Assembly: GCF_002013465.1 (NCBI RefSeq)
Contig: NZ_MAFC01000032.1
Location: 1 to 64,000 of the forward strand
DNA: 64,000 nucleotides
Reading direction: 5' to 3'
DNA from: Mycobacterium sp. D16R12
Lineage (GTDB): Bacteria > Actinomycetota > Actinomycetes > Mycobacteriales > Mycobacteriaceae
Numbering within the stretch: position 1 is the stretch's first letter; every line of letters begins with the position of its first letter. This document shows positions 9,227 through 18,458 of this stretch, in pieces. Under the pieces are notes generated by a model, which was not told the DNA's origin, did no database searches, and worked only from the letters and a program-made list of their open reading frames with translations. The position numbers and the translations under genes are program-made.

Positions 9227-9290
9227 CGGTTACTTCTCCCTTTTCGCATCCACTCGGCACACCTGATCATCTTCCCGTAGCGCACACCGC

Positions 9291-10235
9291 TCATTGCGGA
9301 TCACTCGCCGACGGGCCCGGCCGCTGCGCGAGTTCGCGCGCGGCATCCAAGTAACTCAGGGCACCGCGTGAACCCGGGTCGTACTCGAGGACGCTGGTCC
9401 CGTATCCCGGTGCTTCAGACACCTTGACGCTGCGTGGGATGACCGAGCTCAATACCTTCGGTCCGAAGTGGCTACGCACCTCATCGGCCACCTGGTCGGC
9501 GAGCTTGGTCCGGCCGTCGTACATGGTGAGCAGAATCGTCGAGACATGCAGCGCGGGATTCAGGTGGGCCTGGACGAGTTCGATGTTCCGCAGCAGCTGC
9601 CCCACACCCTCGAGCGCGTAGTACTCGCACTGGATGGGGATCAGCACCTCGTTGGCGGCGACGAGCGCGTTGACGGTCAACAGACCAAGCGACGGCGGGC
9701 AGTCGATGAAGACGAAGTCGAAGGCATCAGCGGGCAGCCCCGCGATTGCACCGCGCAACCGTCCTTCACGAGCGACCATCGAGACCAGCTCGATCTCGGC
9801 GCCGGCGAGGTCGATCGTGGCCGGGACACAGAACAGGTGCTCGCTCTGCGGGCTGGATTGAATCGCGTCCTTGATGGGGATCTCGCCGAGGAGAACCTCG
9901 TACGAAGACGGTGTACCTGCCCGATGATCGGCACCCAGCGCGGTGCTCGCGTTGCCCTGCGGATCGAGGTCGATCACCAGAACATTGAGTCCCTGCATCG
10001 CCATCGCTGCGGCGAGGTTCACCGCGGTCGTCGTCTTTCCGACGCCGCCCTTCTGGTTGGCGATCGTCAGCATCCTGCGATGTGCCGGCTTGGGTAGGCG
10101 GACCGATCCCTGCTTGAGTTGGGTCGCGCGCTGAGCGGCCGCACCGATGGGAGTCTCTGACTCCTCGAAGTTCGCGGGCGATCTGTGGCCGTCACCCACC
10201 GCGCCGGTTTCACGTGAAACATCGTCGCTACTCAC
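9291..10235 (-). CDS. parA: Chromosome partitioning ATPase ParA
   Basis: A 314-residue deviant-Walker ATPase that drives origin segregation with ParB. The motif K-G-G-V-G-K-T-T-T is clear, followed by D-L-D-P-Q-G-N and F-V-F-I-D-C-P-P. The GTG at 10235 has an AAGGAGA ribosome site; the frame stays open upstream into rsmG. The N-terminal tail (S-S-D-D-V-S-R-E-T) is encoded by DNA that contains a parS site, so the residues there are dictated by the binding site. It lies 22 bases after rsmG on the same strand. Confidence 0.96.
   Translation of the reverse strand: MSSDDVSRETGAVGDGHRSPANFEESETPIGAAAQRATQLKQGSVRLPKPAHRRMLTIANQKGGVGKTTTAVNLAAAMAMQGLNVLVIDLDPQGNASTALGADHRAGTPSSYEVLLGEIPIKDAIQSSPQSEHLFCVPATIDLAGAEIELVSMVAREGRLRGAIAGLPADAFDFVFIDCPPSLGLLTVNALVAANEVLIPIQCEYYALEGVGQLLRNIELVQAHLNPALHVSTILLTMYDGRTKLADQVADEVRSHFGPKVLSSVIPRSVKVSEAPGYGTSVLEYDPGSRGALSYLDAARELAQRPGPSASDPQ
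10206..10221. promoter_or_regulatory. parS: parS centromere site inside parA
   Basis: The sequence gGTTTCACGTGAAACa contains the perfect 14-base core GTTTCACGTGAAAC. It matches the bacterial parS consensus at 15 of 16 positions and lies within the first codons of parA. ParB loads here, about 4 kb from dnaA. Confidence 0.93.
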
Positions 10236-10257
10236 TGTCGTCTCCTTGATCGGATGC

Positions 10258-10971
10258 TCATCGGCTCCGCTTTCGCGTCCCGCCGCGGGAGTTCCCCCGC
10301 CGACGGTCTCCGTCGCATTCTTTCCGCCGCGCGACCACCACCGTGGTGCGCGGATCGAGGTACCGCGTGCCACATTGCACCACCCTCACATCGTCAGCAC
10401 CGAGCAGGCTCAGCGCACTACCGAACTGCTGCACTTCTTCATCGGCGCGATCACCCTTGATCGCCAACATGCGCCCGCCAACCCGCGTCAACGGAAGGGA
10501 CCAGCGGGCGATCTTATCGAGTGCCGCGACTGCCCGAGAGGTCACTGCGTCGGCCCCACCAACCGCCGCCACAACACTCGGCTCTTCGGCCCGGCCCCGC
10601 ATCACCGATACGTTGGTCAGCCCCAGCCTCTCGATCATTTCACGGAGGAAGTCGGTGCGGCGCAGCATCGGCTCGACGAGAACGATATCTACATCGGGGC
10701 GTGCGATACCCAACGGAATACCCGGCAGCCCGGCACCGCTCCCGACGTCAATCACACGCTCCGCGGGATCGAGCAGCTCGCCCAGAACCGCACTATTGAG
10801 AATGTGACGCTCCCACAATCGATCGGCCTCGCGGGGGCCAATCAAACCCCGCTCCACACCAATCGTGGAAAGCGCCTCGACATACTCGACAGCGACCGGA
10901 AGACGCTCACCGAATACCTCGGTTGCGGCCCCCGGCACCGGGAGGGTCTCGTCGTGTTTCACGTGAAACAT
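10258..10971 (-). CDS. rsmG: 16S rRNA (guanine-N7) methyltransferase RsmG
   Basis: A 237-residue class I SAM methyltransferase that makes m7G in the 530 loop of 16S rRNA; loss gives low-level streptomycin resistance in mycobacteria. Motifs seen are V-I-D-V-G-S-G-A-G-L-P-G-I-P-L (SAM site) and S-R-A-V-A-A-L. The first residues M-F-H-V-K-H are encoded by a perfect parS site. The basic C-terminal tail (after about residue 210) is longer than the enzymatic core needs. It is the counterpart of gidB (Rv3919c). Confidence 0.95.
   Translation of the reverse strand: MFHVKHDETLPVPGAATEVFGERLPVAVEYVEALSTIGVERGLIGPREADRLWERHILNSAVLGELLDPAERVIDVGSGAGLPGIPLGIARPDVDIVLVEPMLRRTDFLREMIERLGLTNVSVMRGRAEEPSVVAAVGGADAVTSRAVAALDKIARWSLPLTRVGGRMLAIKGDRADEEVQQFGSALSLLGADDVRVVQCGTRYLDPRTTVVVARRKECDGDRRRGNSRGGTRKRSR
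10955..10970. promoter_or_regulatory. parS: parS centromere site at rsmG start
   Basis: A perfect 16-base palindrome TGTTTCACGTGAAACA, identical to the bacterial parS consensus, overlaps the start of rsmG (ATG at 10971 reading leftward). It is the second parS, 749 bases from the first. Confidence 0.96.
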
Positions 10972-11020
10972 TCCTCCCGGAGCGCGGCCACTGAATTACA
11001 TGGTTGAGATTTGGTGGCGA

Positions 11021-11566
11021 TCAGTCGTGCAGGATGACGACGCGGCGCGACGGCTCCACGCCCTCGCTCTCGCTGTGCACACCATCGACCGCCGCGACAG
11101 CGTCGTGCACGATCTTGCGCTCGAACGGCGTCATCGGCGCGAGCTCCTCGCGCTCACCCGACTCGAGCACCTGCTTAGCGATCTTGGTTCCCAACGCCGC
11201 GAGCTCGTCGCGGCGCTCACCGCGCCAGTTCGCGATGTCCAGCATCAGGCGGCTGCGCTCACCGGACTTCTGCTGGACCGCCAGGCGGGTCAGCTCCTGC
11301 AGCGCATCGAGCACCTCGCCCTTGCGGCCGACAAGCTTCGTCAGATCGCCGCCGCCGTCAATGCTGACGATCGCGCGGTCGCCCTCGACATCCAGATCGA
11401 TGTCACCATCGAAGTCGAGGAGATCGAGGAGCTCTTCCAGGTAGTCACCGGCGATCTCGCCTTCGGCAACCAGACGTTCTTCAAGGTCACCTTTACGTGT
11501 CTCACCCTCCGGTGCGACGTCGACCTCGGCTGTGGTCTCCTCGGCCTGAGTGTCCAGATCAGTCAT
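11021..11566 (-). CDS. jag: Jag/KhpB-like R3H-KH RNA-binding protein
   Basis: A 181-residue protein with an acidic N-terminus, a KH domain (I-V-S-I-D-G-G-G-D-L-T-K-L-V-G-R-K-G) and a C-terminal R3H domain (M-T-P-F-E-R-K-I-V-H-D-A-V). Homologues (KhpB/EloR) bind RNA and influence cell elongation in Gram-positives, and PknB-type kinases phosphorylate them. It sits between yidC and rsmG as in M. tuberculosis Rv3920c. An AAGGAG ribosome site precedes the ATG. Confidence 0.92.
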   Translation of the reverse strand: MTDLDTQAEETTAEVDVAPEGETRKGDLEERLVAEGEIAGDYLEELLDLLDFDGDIDLDVEGDRAIVSIDGGGDLTKLVGRKGEVLDALQELTRLAVQQKSGERSRLMLDIANWRGERRDELAALGTKIAKQVLESGEREELAPMTPFERKIVHDAVAAVDGVHSESEGVEPSRRVVILHD

Positions 11567-11607
11567 TGTTCTTCTCCTTTGTCACGCCCGTGCAGAATCG
11601 CGGGCGG

Positions 11608-12705
11608 TTAGCGCTTGCGGCGACGATCGGGCCGAGCACCCGGCTTCGGGGTGCGGCTCGTCGTGCCTGATCCATTTGTGGAGTTCGGGGAAGCCTGTCC
11701 CCCGGTGTCCTCGTCCGTACCATCGGACTCCGCAACCTCGACGCTGTCTGCGTTGTTGTCGGACTCGTCTGCCTGTTTGGTCGGTTGGCTCTTGCCACCA
11801 CGTGTCGGCTTGGCGCCTGGCTTCGGGGCGTTGGCTGCCCGCCGCTCCAGATCCGCCTGCTTCTTCTCTTCTTCTTCCTTGGCGATGTTGTTGAAGACGT
11901 AGTGCTGCTGGCCGAACGTCCAGATATTGTTCGCCACCCAGTACAGGATGATCGCCAGCGGCAGGAATGGTCCACCGACCACCACGCCCAACGGGAAGAC
12001 GTACAACGCCAGCCGGTTCATGATTTGGGTCTGCGGGTTGGCTTGGGCCTCAGGGCTCTGACGCGCGATCGACGCCCGGCTGTTGAAGTACGTTGCGACG
12101 CCGGCGAGCACCATCAGAGGTATCGCGACACCCGCCACGGCCCACCTGTTGAATTCGGTGAACGCGTCCAAACCCGTCGTCTGAATCATGGTCGCGCCCA
12201 GTGGCGCCCCGAACAGATTGGCATCCAGGAAGTTGGCGACGTCGCCCGCGCTAAAGATGTAGTTACCGGTGGCGCGGTTCGCCTCCACCGACATATGCAC
12301 CTGGCCGAAGCCACCGGTAGTTCGGTTGAAGGAACGCAGCACATGGAACAGGCCGAGGAACACCGGGATCTGCGCCAGCATGGGCAGACATCCCAGAATC
12401 GGGTTGAAGCCGTGATCGCGCTGCAGCTTCTGCATCTCCAGCGCCATGCGCTGGCGGTCGTTCTTGTACTTCTTCTGCAGCGCCTTGATTTGTGGCTGCA
12501 GCTCCTGCATCTGCCGCGTAGTCCGGATCTGCCGCACGAACGGCTTGTACAGAATCGCGCGCAGGGTGAACACGAGGAACATCACCGACAGCGCCCACGC
12601 GAAAAAGTTCTTGGGCCCCAACAGGTACGCGAACAGCTTGTACCAAACCCACATGATCGCCGAGACCGGGTAATAAATGAACCCGAGACTGAACCAATCA
12701 AACAT
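11608..12705 (-). CDS. yidC: Membrane protein insertase YidC
   Basis: Inserts proteins into the inner membrane alone or with SecYEG. The 365-residue protein has an N-terminal membrane segment, the conserved hydrophilic-groove core (helices around residues 40-60, 110-130, 180-200, 230-265) and a basic, low-complexity C-terminal tail ending K-P-G-A-R-P-D-R-R-R-K-R. The ATG at 12705 lies inside the last codons of yidD, so translation is coupled. Equivalent to Rv3921c. Confidence 0.95.
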   Translation of the reverse strand: MFDWFSLGFIYYPVSAIMWVWYKLFAYLLGPKNFFAWALSVMFLVFTLRAILYKPFVRQIRTTRQMQELQPQIKALQKKYKNDRQRMALEMQKLQRDHGFNPILGCLPMLAQIPVFLGLFHVLRSFNRTTGGFGQVHMSVEANRATGNYIFSAGDVANFLDANLFGAPLGATMIQTTGLDAFTEFNRWAVAGVAIPLMVLAGVATYFNSRASIARQSPEAQANPQTQIMNRLALYVFPLGVVVGGPFLPLAIILYWVANNIWTFGQQHYVFNNIAKEEEEKKQADLERRAANAPKPGAKPTRGGKSQPTKQADESDNNADSVEVAESDGTDEDTGGQASPNSTNGSGTTSRTPKPGARPDRRRKR

Positions 12706-12982
12706 CCGCTGTACTCCTCCGCACGCTCGCGTGCTCTACGTCCCCGTGCTTGGTATGGCGTTCAGGGATCGGATCCCACCCACCGTGATGCCACGGCCCA
12801 CACTTCAGTAAGCGGATCGTCGCCAACCAACCGCCGCGGACCAGTCCGTGCACACTCAATGCCTCCACCGCGTACTGACTACAGGTCGGCATGAATCGGC
12901 AACTGGGCAGCCGGGTCGGTGAGATCCAGGTCTGGTACAGGCGGATAAGGAAGATCACGGCCCGCGCCGGGCGGCTTCTCAT
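12698..12982 (-). CDS. yidD: Membrane protein insertion efficiency factor YidD
   Basis: A 94-residue protein of the YidD family with its hallmark S-P-x...P-S-C-R-F-M-P-T-C-S-Q-Y-A-V-E-A cysteine-containing motif and a downstream R-L-L-K-C-G-P-W-H-H-G-G. It is a membrane-associated helper of YidC. The ATG overlaps the rnpA stop by 4 bases (ATGA) and its own end overlaps yidC by 8, so rnpA-yidD-yidC form one translation-coupled chain. Confidence 0.94.
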   Translation of the reverse strand: MRSRPARAVIFLIRLYQTWISPTRLPSCRFMPTCSQYAVEALSVHGLVRGGWLATIRLLKCGPWHHGGWDPIPERHTKHGDVEHASVRRSTADV

Positions 12983-13362
12983 CGCGGCCGTTCTGGCGCT
13001 GGTTCCTGCCGTCGTACCGACCGTTCGATTCCGTCTCGCAATTGCTGACGCAGGCTGGCCGACAGTGCGGTTCCGCTGCTGGGCAATGCCCTGATCACCA
13101 TGCGATCGACTGGCTCGAGCACGGGCAGCACTTCTGCGGCGACGTGCCGAAGCCTGCGAGACACCCGGTGGCGTACTACTGCTCCACCGACCGACTTTCC
13201 GACGATCAGACCGACCTTGGGACCCTCAGCGGGCACGGACGTAGAGCCCTCGTAGCCGCGCTGGAGGTGAATCACCAAGTCCGCGTGGGCACTTCGCACT
13301 CCACGCTTGACGGTCTGCCGGAATTCGGATGATTTAGTCATCCGGTGTCGAGTCGGTAACAC
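12979..13362 (-). CDS. rnpA: Ribonuclease P protein component
   Basis: The 127-residue protein subunit of RNase P, which matures the 5' end of tRNAs. It starts with GTG and reads M-L-P-T-R-H-R-M-T-K-S-S-E-F, the usual family opening. The RNR signature region is V-G-G-A-V-V-R-H-R-V-S-R-R-L-R. It follows rpmH by 24 bases in the conserved rpmH-rnpA-yidD-yidC order. Confidence 0.95.
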   Translation of the reverse strand: MLPTRHRMTKSSEFRQTVKRGVRSAHADLVIHLQRGYEGSTSVPAEGPKVGLIVGKSVGGAVVRHRVSRRLRHVAAEVLPVLEPVDRMVIRALPSSGTALSASLRQQLRDGIERSVRRQEPAPERPR

Positions 13363-13386
13363 CGACTACCTACCTGCGCCCGAAAC

Positions 13387-13530
13387 TCAGGCAGTCAGTT
13401 CCTTGCGGCCCTTACGACGCCGCACCGCAATGATCGCGCGGCCCGCGCGGGTGCGCATGCGCAACCGAAAACCGTGGGTACGTGCACGACGCCGATTGTT
13501 TGGCTGGAAGGTCCGCTTGCCCTTTGCCAC
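13387..13530 (-). CDS. rpmH: 50S ribosomal protein L34
   Basis: A 47-codon gene with GTG start at 13530 and TGA stop at 13387-13389. The product begins M-A-K-G-K-R-T-F-Q-P-N-N-R-R-R-A and ends R-K-G-R-K-E-L-T-A, an unmistakable L34. It is divergent from dnaA, as in nearly all bacteria with this origin layout. Confidence 0.97.
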   Translation of the reverse strand: MAKGKRTFQPNNRRRARTHGFRLRMRTRAGRAIIAVRRRKGRKELTA

Positions 13531-14129
13531 CGCTACTACTCCTTCATGTCCGTCACGCCTTCAACAGACATCGCTCACGCCGTTCGTTCACGACGCATGC
13601 GATGTGCTGAGACGCATCAGTCCGTTGGTACTTCTCACTCGCCACCGGCGCGGTGCCTACGGAATCTCGGGTTTCATCCCTGATGACGTGCGGTTCGCGG
13701 CCGTGCCGCCAACGTTCGGGCGACTGTTTGAGGGTACTGACCTGCTCGGCGCCGGTCAAACTGATCACAAACGTCACACGCGTATCCCTTCTGCACAGGA
13801 ATCTGTCACCTCAGCGAAAGTTGTCGCCGATGTCTCTGGATCGGTTGGCGAGGCGGAACAAAAACTGTTAGCTTCTGCGAATGCCGTTTCCACCGGGCGA
13901 ACACATCGGAACCACCCACGCGGGCCGATGCCGATCGCGGTCGGACACCGACTAGCCGGTCCCCCGGAGCAGGTGATCCGACGTGATCTCCTGGTACACG
14001 CACACTGATCACCATCGGGTGGTCTGCTTTGTTGTCCACAGGTGTGGATAACCGTGTGGAAAGCCACGACCAATCATTGAAAAGGGGCTAATGTCGACGT
14101 GTCCCCTCCAGTAAGAGAGATGCCCGCCG
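13531..14129. promoter_or_regulatory. rpmH-dnaA intergenic region with DnaA boxes
   Basis: About 600 bases between the divergent rpmH and dnaA genes without a convincing gene of its own. Near the dnaA end are DnaA-box sequences: TTGTCCACA at 14032-14040 and TTATCCACA (reverse strand) at 14043-14051, with a degenerate CTTTCCACA (reverse) at 14055-14063. These boxes probably mediate DnaA autoregulation and may contribute to the origin. Promoters for both flanking genes must lie here, but I could not place them securely. Confidence 0.75.
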
Positions 14130-15605
14130 TTGACTGATGAACTGAATTCCCAGTTCACGGCGGTATGGAATACCGTCGTCGCAGAGCTTAACGGTGACGA
14201 CAATCAATATCTGTCCAGCTTTCCGCCGTTGACGCCGCAGCAGCGCGCCTGGCTGACTCTGGTCAAACCACTCACGATGGCCGAGGGTTTCGCACTGCTT
14301 TCGGTGCCGTCCAGCTTCGTGCAAAACGAGATCGAACGGCACTTACGCGGACCCATTGTGGAGGCCCTTTCCCGCAGGATCGGTGAGACCGTCGAGCTCG
14401 GTGTGCGAATCGCAGCACCGGCTCCTGGCGAAGATCCGGAGGTCGCCGGAACAGCTCCAGAACTCGAGCTCGACGAGGTCGATGAGACCACCGAGGCGCT
14501 TGCTAGCGCACACGAATCGTGGCCGTCCTACTTCATCAATCGTCCCGGCGGAGCCGACAAGGCTGAGACCCCCGACACGAGCCTCAATTCGCGCTACACC
14601 TTCGAATCCTTCGTCATCGGCGCGTCCAACCGGTTCTCCCACGCAGCGGCTGTCGCTGTTTCCGAAGCCCCCGCCCGGGCCTATAACCCGTTGTTCATCT
14701 GGGGCGAGTCCGGGTTGGGCAAGACACATCTGCTCCACGCCGCGGGGAACTACGCTCAGCGCCTGTTCCCCGGAATGCGCGTCAAGTACGTGTCCACCGA
14801 AGAGTTCACCAACGACTTCATCAACTCTTTGCGCGATGACCGCCGGGTCGCGTTCAAACGCAGCTACCGCGACATCGATGTTCTCCTGGTCGATGACATC
14901 CAGTTCATCGAGGGCAAGGAAGGTATCCAGGAAGAGTTCTTCCACACCTTCAACACCTTGCACAACGCCAACAAGCAGATCGTGATCTCCTCGGACCGGC
15001 CGCCGAAGGGCCTGGCCACTCTCGAGGACCGGCTACGCACCCGCTTCGAGTGGGGCCTCATCACCGATGTTCAGCCTCCGGAACTTGAAACCCGGATCGC
15101 GATCCTGCGCAAGAAGGCGCAGATGGATCGGCTCGACGTCCCCGACGACGTACTAGAGCTCATCGCCAGCCGGATCGAACGCAATATCCGCGAGCTCGAG
15201 GGTGCCCTCATCCGGGTGACGGCGTTCGCATCGCTGAACAAGTCCCCCATCGAGTTGTCGTTGGCCGAGATCGTGCTGCGCGACCTCATCCCAGACTCCA
15301 ACGCCATCCAGATCAGCGCGGCCACGATCATGGCCGTCACCGCCGAGTACTTCGATACCAGCCTTGACGAGCTTCGTGGGCCCGGTAAGACGCGGGCGCT
15401 GGCACAGGCACGTCAGATCGCCATGTACCTGTGTCGTGAGCTCACCGACCTGTCACTGCCCAAGATCGGTCAGACCTTCGGGCGTGACCACACCACCGTC
15501 ATGTACGCCGACAAGAAGGTGCGTGGCGAAATGGCTCAGCGGCGTGAGGTTTTCGACCACGTCAAAGAGCTCACCGCGCGGATCCGCCAGCGCTCCCGAC
15601 ACTGA
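14130..15605 (+). CDS. dnaA: Chromosomal replication initiator DnaA
   Basis: A 491-residue initiator that binds DnaA boxes and opens the origin. It has an N-terminal DnaB-interaction domain, an acidic linker (about residues 95-150), an AAA+ domain with Walker A (G-E-S-G-L-G-K-T-H) and Walker B (V-L-L-V-D-D-I-Q-F), and a C-terminal helix-turn-helix (F-G-R-D-H-T-T-V). The TTG start at 14130 gives an N-terminus aligned with mycobacterial DnaA. A strong terminator follows the stop. Confidence 0.97.
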   Translation: MTDELNSQFTAVWNTVVAELNGDDNQYLSSFPPLTPQQRAWLTLVKPLTMAEGFALLSVPSSFVQNEIERHLRGPIVEALSRRIGETVELGVRIAAPAPGEDPEVAGTAPELELDEVDETTEALASAHESWPSYFINRPGGADKAETPDTSLNSRYTFESFVIGASNRFSHAAAVAVSEAPARAYNPLFIWGESGLGKTHLLHAAGNYAQRLFPGMRVKYVSTEEFTNDFINSLRDDRRVAFKRSYRDIDVLLVDDIQFIEGKEGIQEEFFHTFNTLHNANKQIVISSDRPPKGLATLEDRLRTRFEWGLITDVQPPELETRIAILRKKAQMDRLDVPDDVLELIASRIERNIRELEGALIRVTAFASLNKSPIELSLAEIVLRDLIPDSNAIQISAATIMAVTAEYFDTSLDELRGPGKTRALAQARQIAMYLCRELTDLSLPKIGQTFGRDHTTVMYADKKVRGEMAQRREVFDHVKELTARIRQRSRH

Positions 15606-16297
15606 CCCCATCCCTCCCCTCACCCGGCCCGCGCGGCCGGGTTTTTTTGTCGCACAACACCGACGCCGGCTCTCAACGCACGCCTATTTCAAGACTTTTC
15701 AAGATTTTTCTCGACGATTTTTTGTCACCTCGTGTGGCTCACACGTCACATCCACACCAATGGAGGTTGTGCACAGGACTGTGGACTGCTGTGGGGCAAA
15801 CCTGGGATCGGCGGGGAGTTGCTGAACGAATGACATCTGGTCCACACCTGCCCGCCGCGAACCGCGTCTGAATCCACAAACTCCTGACAACCCCGCTGAG
15901 CCTCTGTCGTGCGATAACACTTGTCTGTCCACAGATTCCACAGCACCTACTAATACTGCTTAAATCTCTATCTAATCTTCCTCTTTAAAAGCAGCTGTGT
16001 GGATGGACGCGTCAACATGGTCGGTCGAGCCGGTAACCGAGCGATGGCCGACAGGGATCCTCGCGGAGACCGATCCGCTTTCACGATGCGTCGAAAGCAT
16101 CTACGGTTGTGCTTCGGAAGTCGCGTGGCCTGTCGGCTTCCCACTCCGAGTGACAGGACTTGTGCACGGCGCCCCGGTCAGTACCGGATGGCCGCCGATG
16201 CGCTGTCAGCACTGTCACCCGGACGTGCCACGATGGCTATCAGGGATTTTTGTGTGGAGACAGTCCGACCTGGACAACGAGGAAGCGAAGGGTATTC
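15606..16297. other. oriC: oriC: dnaA-dnaN intergenic region
   Basis: About 690 bases with no gene. DnaA-box-like nonamers seen are TTGTGCACA (15767-15775), TGGTCCACA (15838-15846) and CTGTCCACA (15926-15933 with its preceding base), plus a reverse TGTGGATGG near 15996. Two AT-rich stretches, about 15680-15725 and 15945-15995, are candidates for the unwinding element. The dnaA-dnaN gap is the experimentally known oriC in mycobacteria. The dnaN promoter must lie in the right part. Confidence 0.9.
15622..15648 (+). terminator. Intrinsic terminator after dnaA
   Basis: An 8-bp stem ACCCGGCC/GGCCGGGT (15622-15629 and 15635-15642) with a 5-base loop is followed by a run of seven T residues. It is a textbook rho-independent terminator 17 bases after the dnaA stop. 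Confidence 0.92.
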
Positions 16298-17497
16298 ATG
16301 GATCTTGCGAGCCCCACTGCCGCAGACACCAGCCTGAAGTTCAGGGTCGCGCGTGATGATTTCGCCGATTCGGTGGCGTGGGTCGCGCGGAGTCTGCCCT
16401 CTCGGCCGACGGTTCCAGTGCTGGCGGGTGTGCTGCTGACCGCGCATGACACCGGTTTGAGGCTGTCGGGCTTCGATTACGAGGTTTCCTCGCAGGTGCA
16501 GGTGCCGGCCGAGGTCGCGGCTTCCGGTAGCGCACTTGTGTCGGGCCGGCTGCTCTCGGATATCACGCGGTCACTGCCCAACAAGCCTGTTGATGTGGCG
16601 CTGGAGGGCACGCGGCTGCTGATCAGCTGCGGAAGCGCGAAGTTCTCGCTGCCGAGCATGCCGGTCGAGGACTACCCGGCGCTGCCTTCGCTCCCGGAGG
16701 AGACCGGTGCACTGGGTGCCGAGGTGTTCTCCGAGGCGATTGGTCAGGTAGCGGTCGCCGCGGGCAAGGACGACACACTTCCGATGCTTACCGGTGTTCG
16801 TGTTGAAATCAACGGCGACACAGTGGTTTTGGCGGCAACAGACCGATTCCGCTTGGCGGTCCGTGAGCTGAAGTGGACTTCGGGCGCAGGTGAGATCAAC
16901 GCCGCGGTGCTGGTACCGGCCAAGACCTTGTCCGAGGCGGCAAAGTCGGCCTCCAGTGGGTCAGACGTGCAGCTCGCGTTGGGATCGGGTTCGGCCATCG
17001 GATCCGAGGGCCTACTCGGAATTGTCAGCAACGGCAAGCGCAGCACCACTCGCCTGCTCGACGCCGAGTTCCCCAAGTTCCGCCAGTTGCTCCCGACTGA
17101 GCACACCGCTTTGGCGACCGTTGGCATCGCGGAGTTGGTTGAGGCCATCAAACGTGTTGCGCTGGTTGCTGATCGCGGCGCGCAAATCCGTCTGGAGTTC
17201 GAGCCCGGGCTGCTGCGCCTGTCCGCAGGCGCCGACGATGTGGGTCGTGCCGAGGAAGAGCTGGATGTCGAGTTCGTCGGCGAACCGCTGACCATTGCCT
17301 TCAACCCGACCTACCTGACCGACGGGCTGGGGTCGCTGCACTCGAGCCGGGTGACGTTCGGTTTCACCACGCCCAGCCGTCCGGCGGTGCTGCGTCCTGC
17401 GGAAGACGATCAAAGCTCCCCAGAAGGAACCGGGCCGTTCACGGCAGCGCAAACTGACTATGTCTATCTATTGATGCCGGTGCGCCTGCCCGGCTAG
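16298..17497 (+). CDS. dnaN: DNA polymerase III sliding clamp (beta subunit)
   Basis: The 399-residue processivity clamp, three repeats of the same fold, ending in the conserved D-Y-V-Y-L-L-M-P-V-R-L-P-G. The ATG at 16298 has a GAAGCGAAGGG ribosome site and gives an N-terminus (M-D-L-A-S-P-T) similar to other mycobacterial DnaN; the frame remains open upstream to 16160. It lies directly right of oriC. Confidence 0.97.
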   Translation: MDLASPTAADTSLKFRVARDDFADSVAWVARSLPSRPTVPVLAGVLLTAHDTGLRLSGFDYEVSSQVQVPAEVAASGSALVSGRLLSDITRSLPNKPVDVALEGTRLLISCGSAKFSLPSMPVEDYPALPSLPEETGALGAEVFSEAIGQVAVAAGKDDTLPMLTGVRVEINGDTVVLAATDRFRLAVRELKWTSGAGEINAAVLVPAKTLSEAAKSASSGSDVQLALGSGSAIGSEGLLGIVSNGKRSTTRLLDAEFPKFRQLLPTEHTALATVGIAELVEAIKRVALVADRGAQIRLEFEPGLLRLSAGADDVGRAEEELDVEFVGEPLTIAFNPTYLTDGLGSLHSSRVTFGFTTPSRPAVLRPAEDDQSSPEGTGPFTAAQTDYVYLLMPVRLPG

Positions 17498-17546
17498 GGC
17501 TTGCGCCCCAAACAGTATTTGTACTGGTCATCGGAGGTTATGGGTC

Positions 17547-18440
17547 ATGCAGCTAGGTTTGGTTGGGCTGGGCAAGATGGGATTCAACATGCGCGACCGG
17601 CTGCGGGCCGGCGAGCATGAGGTCATCGGGTACGACCCTCGCCCCGAGGTCACCGATGTGCCGTCGCTCAAAGCGTTGGCGGATGCACTCGAGGCGCCAC
17701 GTGTTGTGTGGGTGATGGTGCCGTCCGGTCCCGTCACACAGCAGACGATCGCCGAGCTCGCCGCGGAATTGTCCGAGGGCGACCTCGTGATCGATGGCGG
17801 CAACTCACGATTCACCGAGGACAAGCCCAACGCAGATTTGTTGGCCGCCAAGGGAATCGGATACATCGATGCGGGTGTCTCGGGTGGAGTGTGGGGCAAG
17901 GAGAACGGCTACGGATTGATGGTTGGCGGCAGTGACGCCGATGTTGCGCGCGCGCTGCCGATCTTCGACACGTTGCGGCCGGAGGGCGACCGCGCGGATG
18001 GCTTCGTGCACGCCGGACCGGTGGGCGCGGGTCATTACGCGAAGATGATCCACAACGGCATCGAGTACGGGCTCATGCACGCCTATGCCGAGGGGTACGA
18101 GCTGCTGGCGGCCGAGCCGTTGATCACCGATGTGCAGGCGGTGCTGCAGGCTTGGACCAAGGGCACCGTGGTGCGATCCTGGCTGCTCGATTTGTTGGCC
18201 AAGGCGTTGAAGGAAGATCCTGGCTTCGACGCGATTTCGGGATACACCGAGGATTCCGGTGAGGGCCGCTGGACGGTAGAAGAGGCCATCAACCACCGGG
18301 TGCCGGTGCCGGTGATCGCGGCGTCTTTGTTCGCGCGATTTGCCTCTCGGCAAGAGGATTCGCCTGCGATGAAGGCGGTTTCGGCGTTGCGCAACCAGTT
18401 CGGCGGCCACGCGGTCAAGCGCGTCGGTCTCTCCGGCTAA
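17547..18440 (+). CDS. gnd: 6-phosphogluconate dehydrogenase, short (GndA/Gnd2-like) form
   Basis: Oxidative decarboxylation of 6-phosphogluconate in the pentose phosphate pathway. The 297-residue protein has an N-terminal Rossmann motif G-L-V-G-L-G-K-M-G, the D-G-G-N-S substrate loop, G-V-S-G-G-V-W-G-K and the catalytic region G-H-Y-A-K-M-I-H-N-G-I-E-Y. It is much shorter than the classical ~470-residue enzyme and matches the compact form found between dnaN and recF in rapidly growing mycobacteria. A GGAGG ribosome site precedes the ATG. Confidence 0.92.
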   Translation: MQLGLVGLGKMGFNMRDRLRAGEHEVIGYDPRPEVTDVPSLKALADALEAPRVVWVMVPSGPVTQQTIAELAAELSEGDLVIDGGNSRFTEDKPNADLLAAKGIGYIDAGVSGGVWGKENGYGLMVGGSDADVARALPIFDTLRPEGDRADGFVHAGPVGAGHYAKMIHNGIEYGLMHAYAEGYELLAAEPLITDVQAVLQAWTKGTVVRSWLLDLLAKALKEDPGFDAISGYTEDSGEGRWTVEEAINHRVPVPVIAASLFARFASRQEDSPAMKAVSALRNQFGGHAVKRVGLSG

Positions 18441-18458
18441 GGCAGGCGCGTGGACTAG

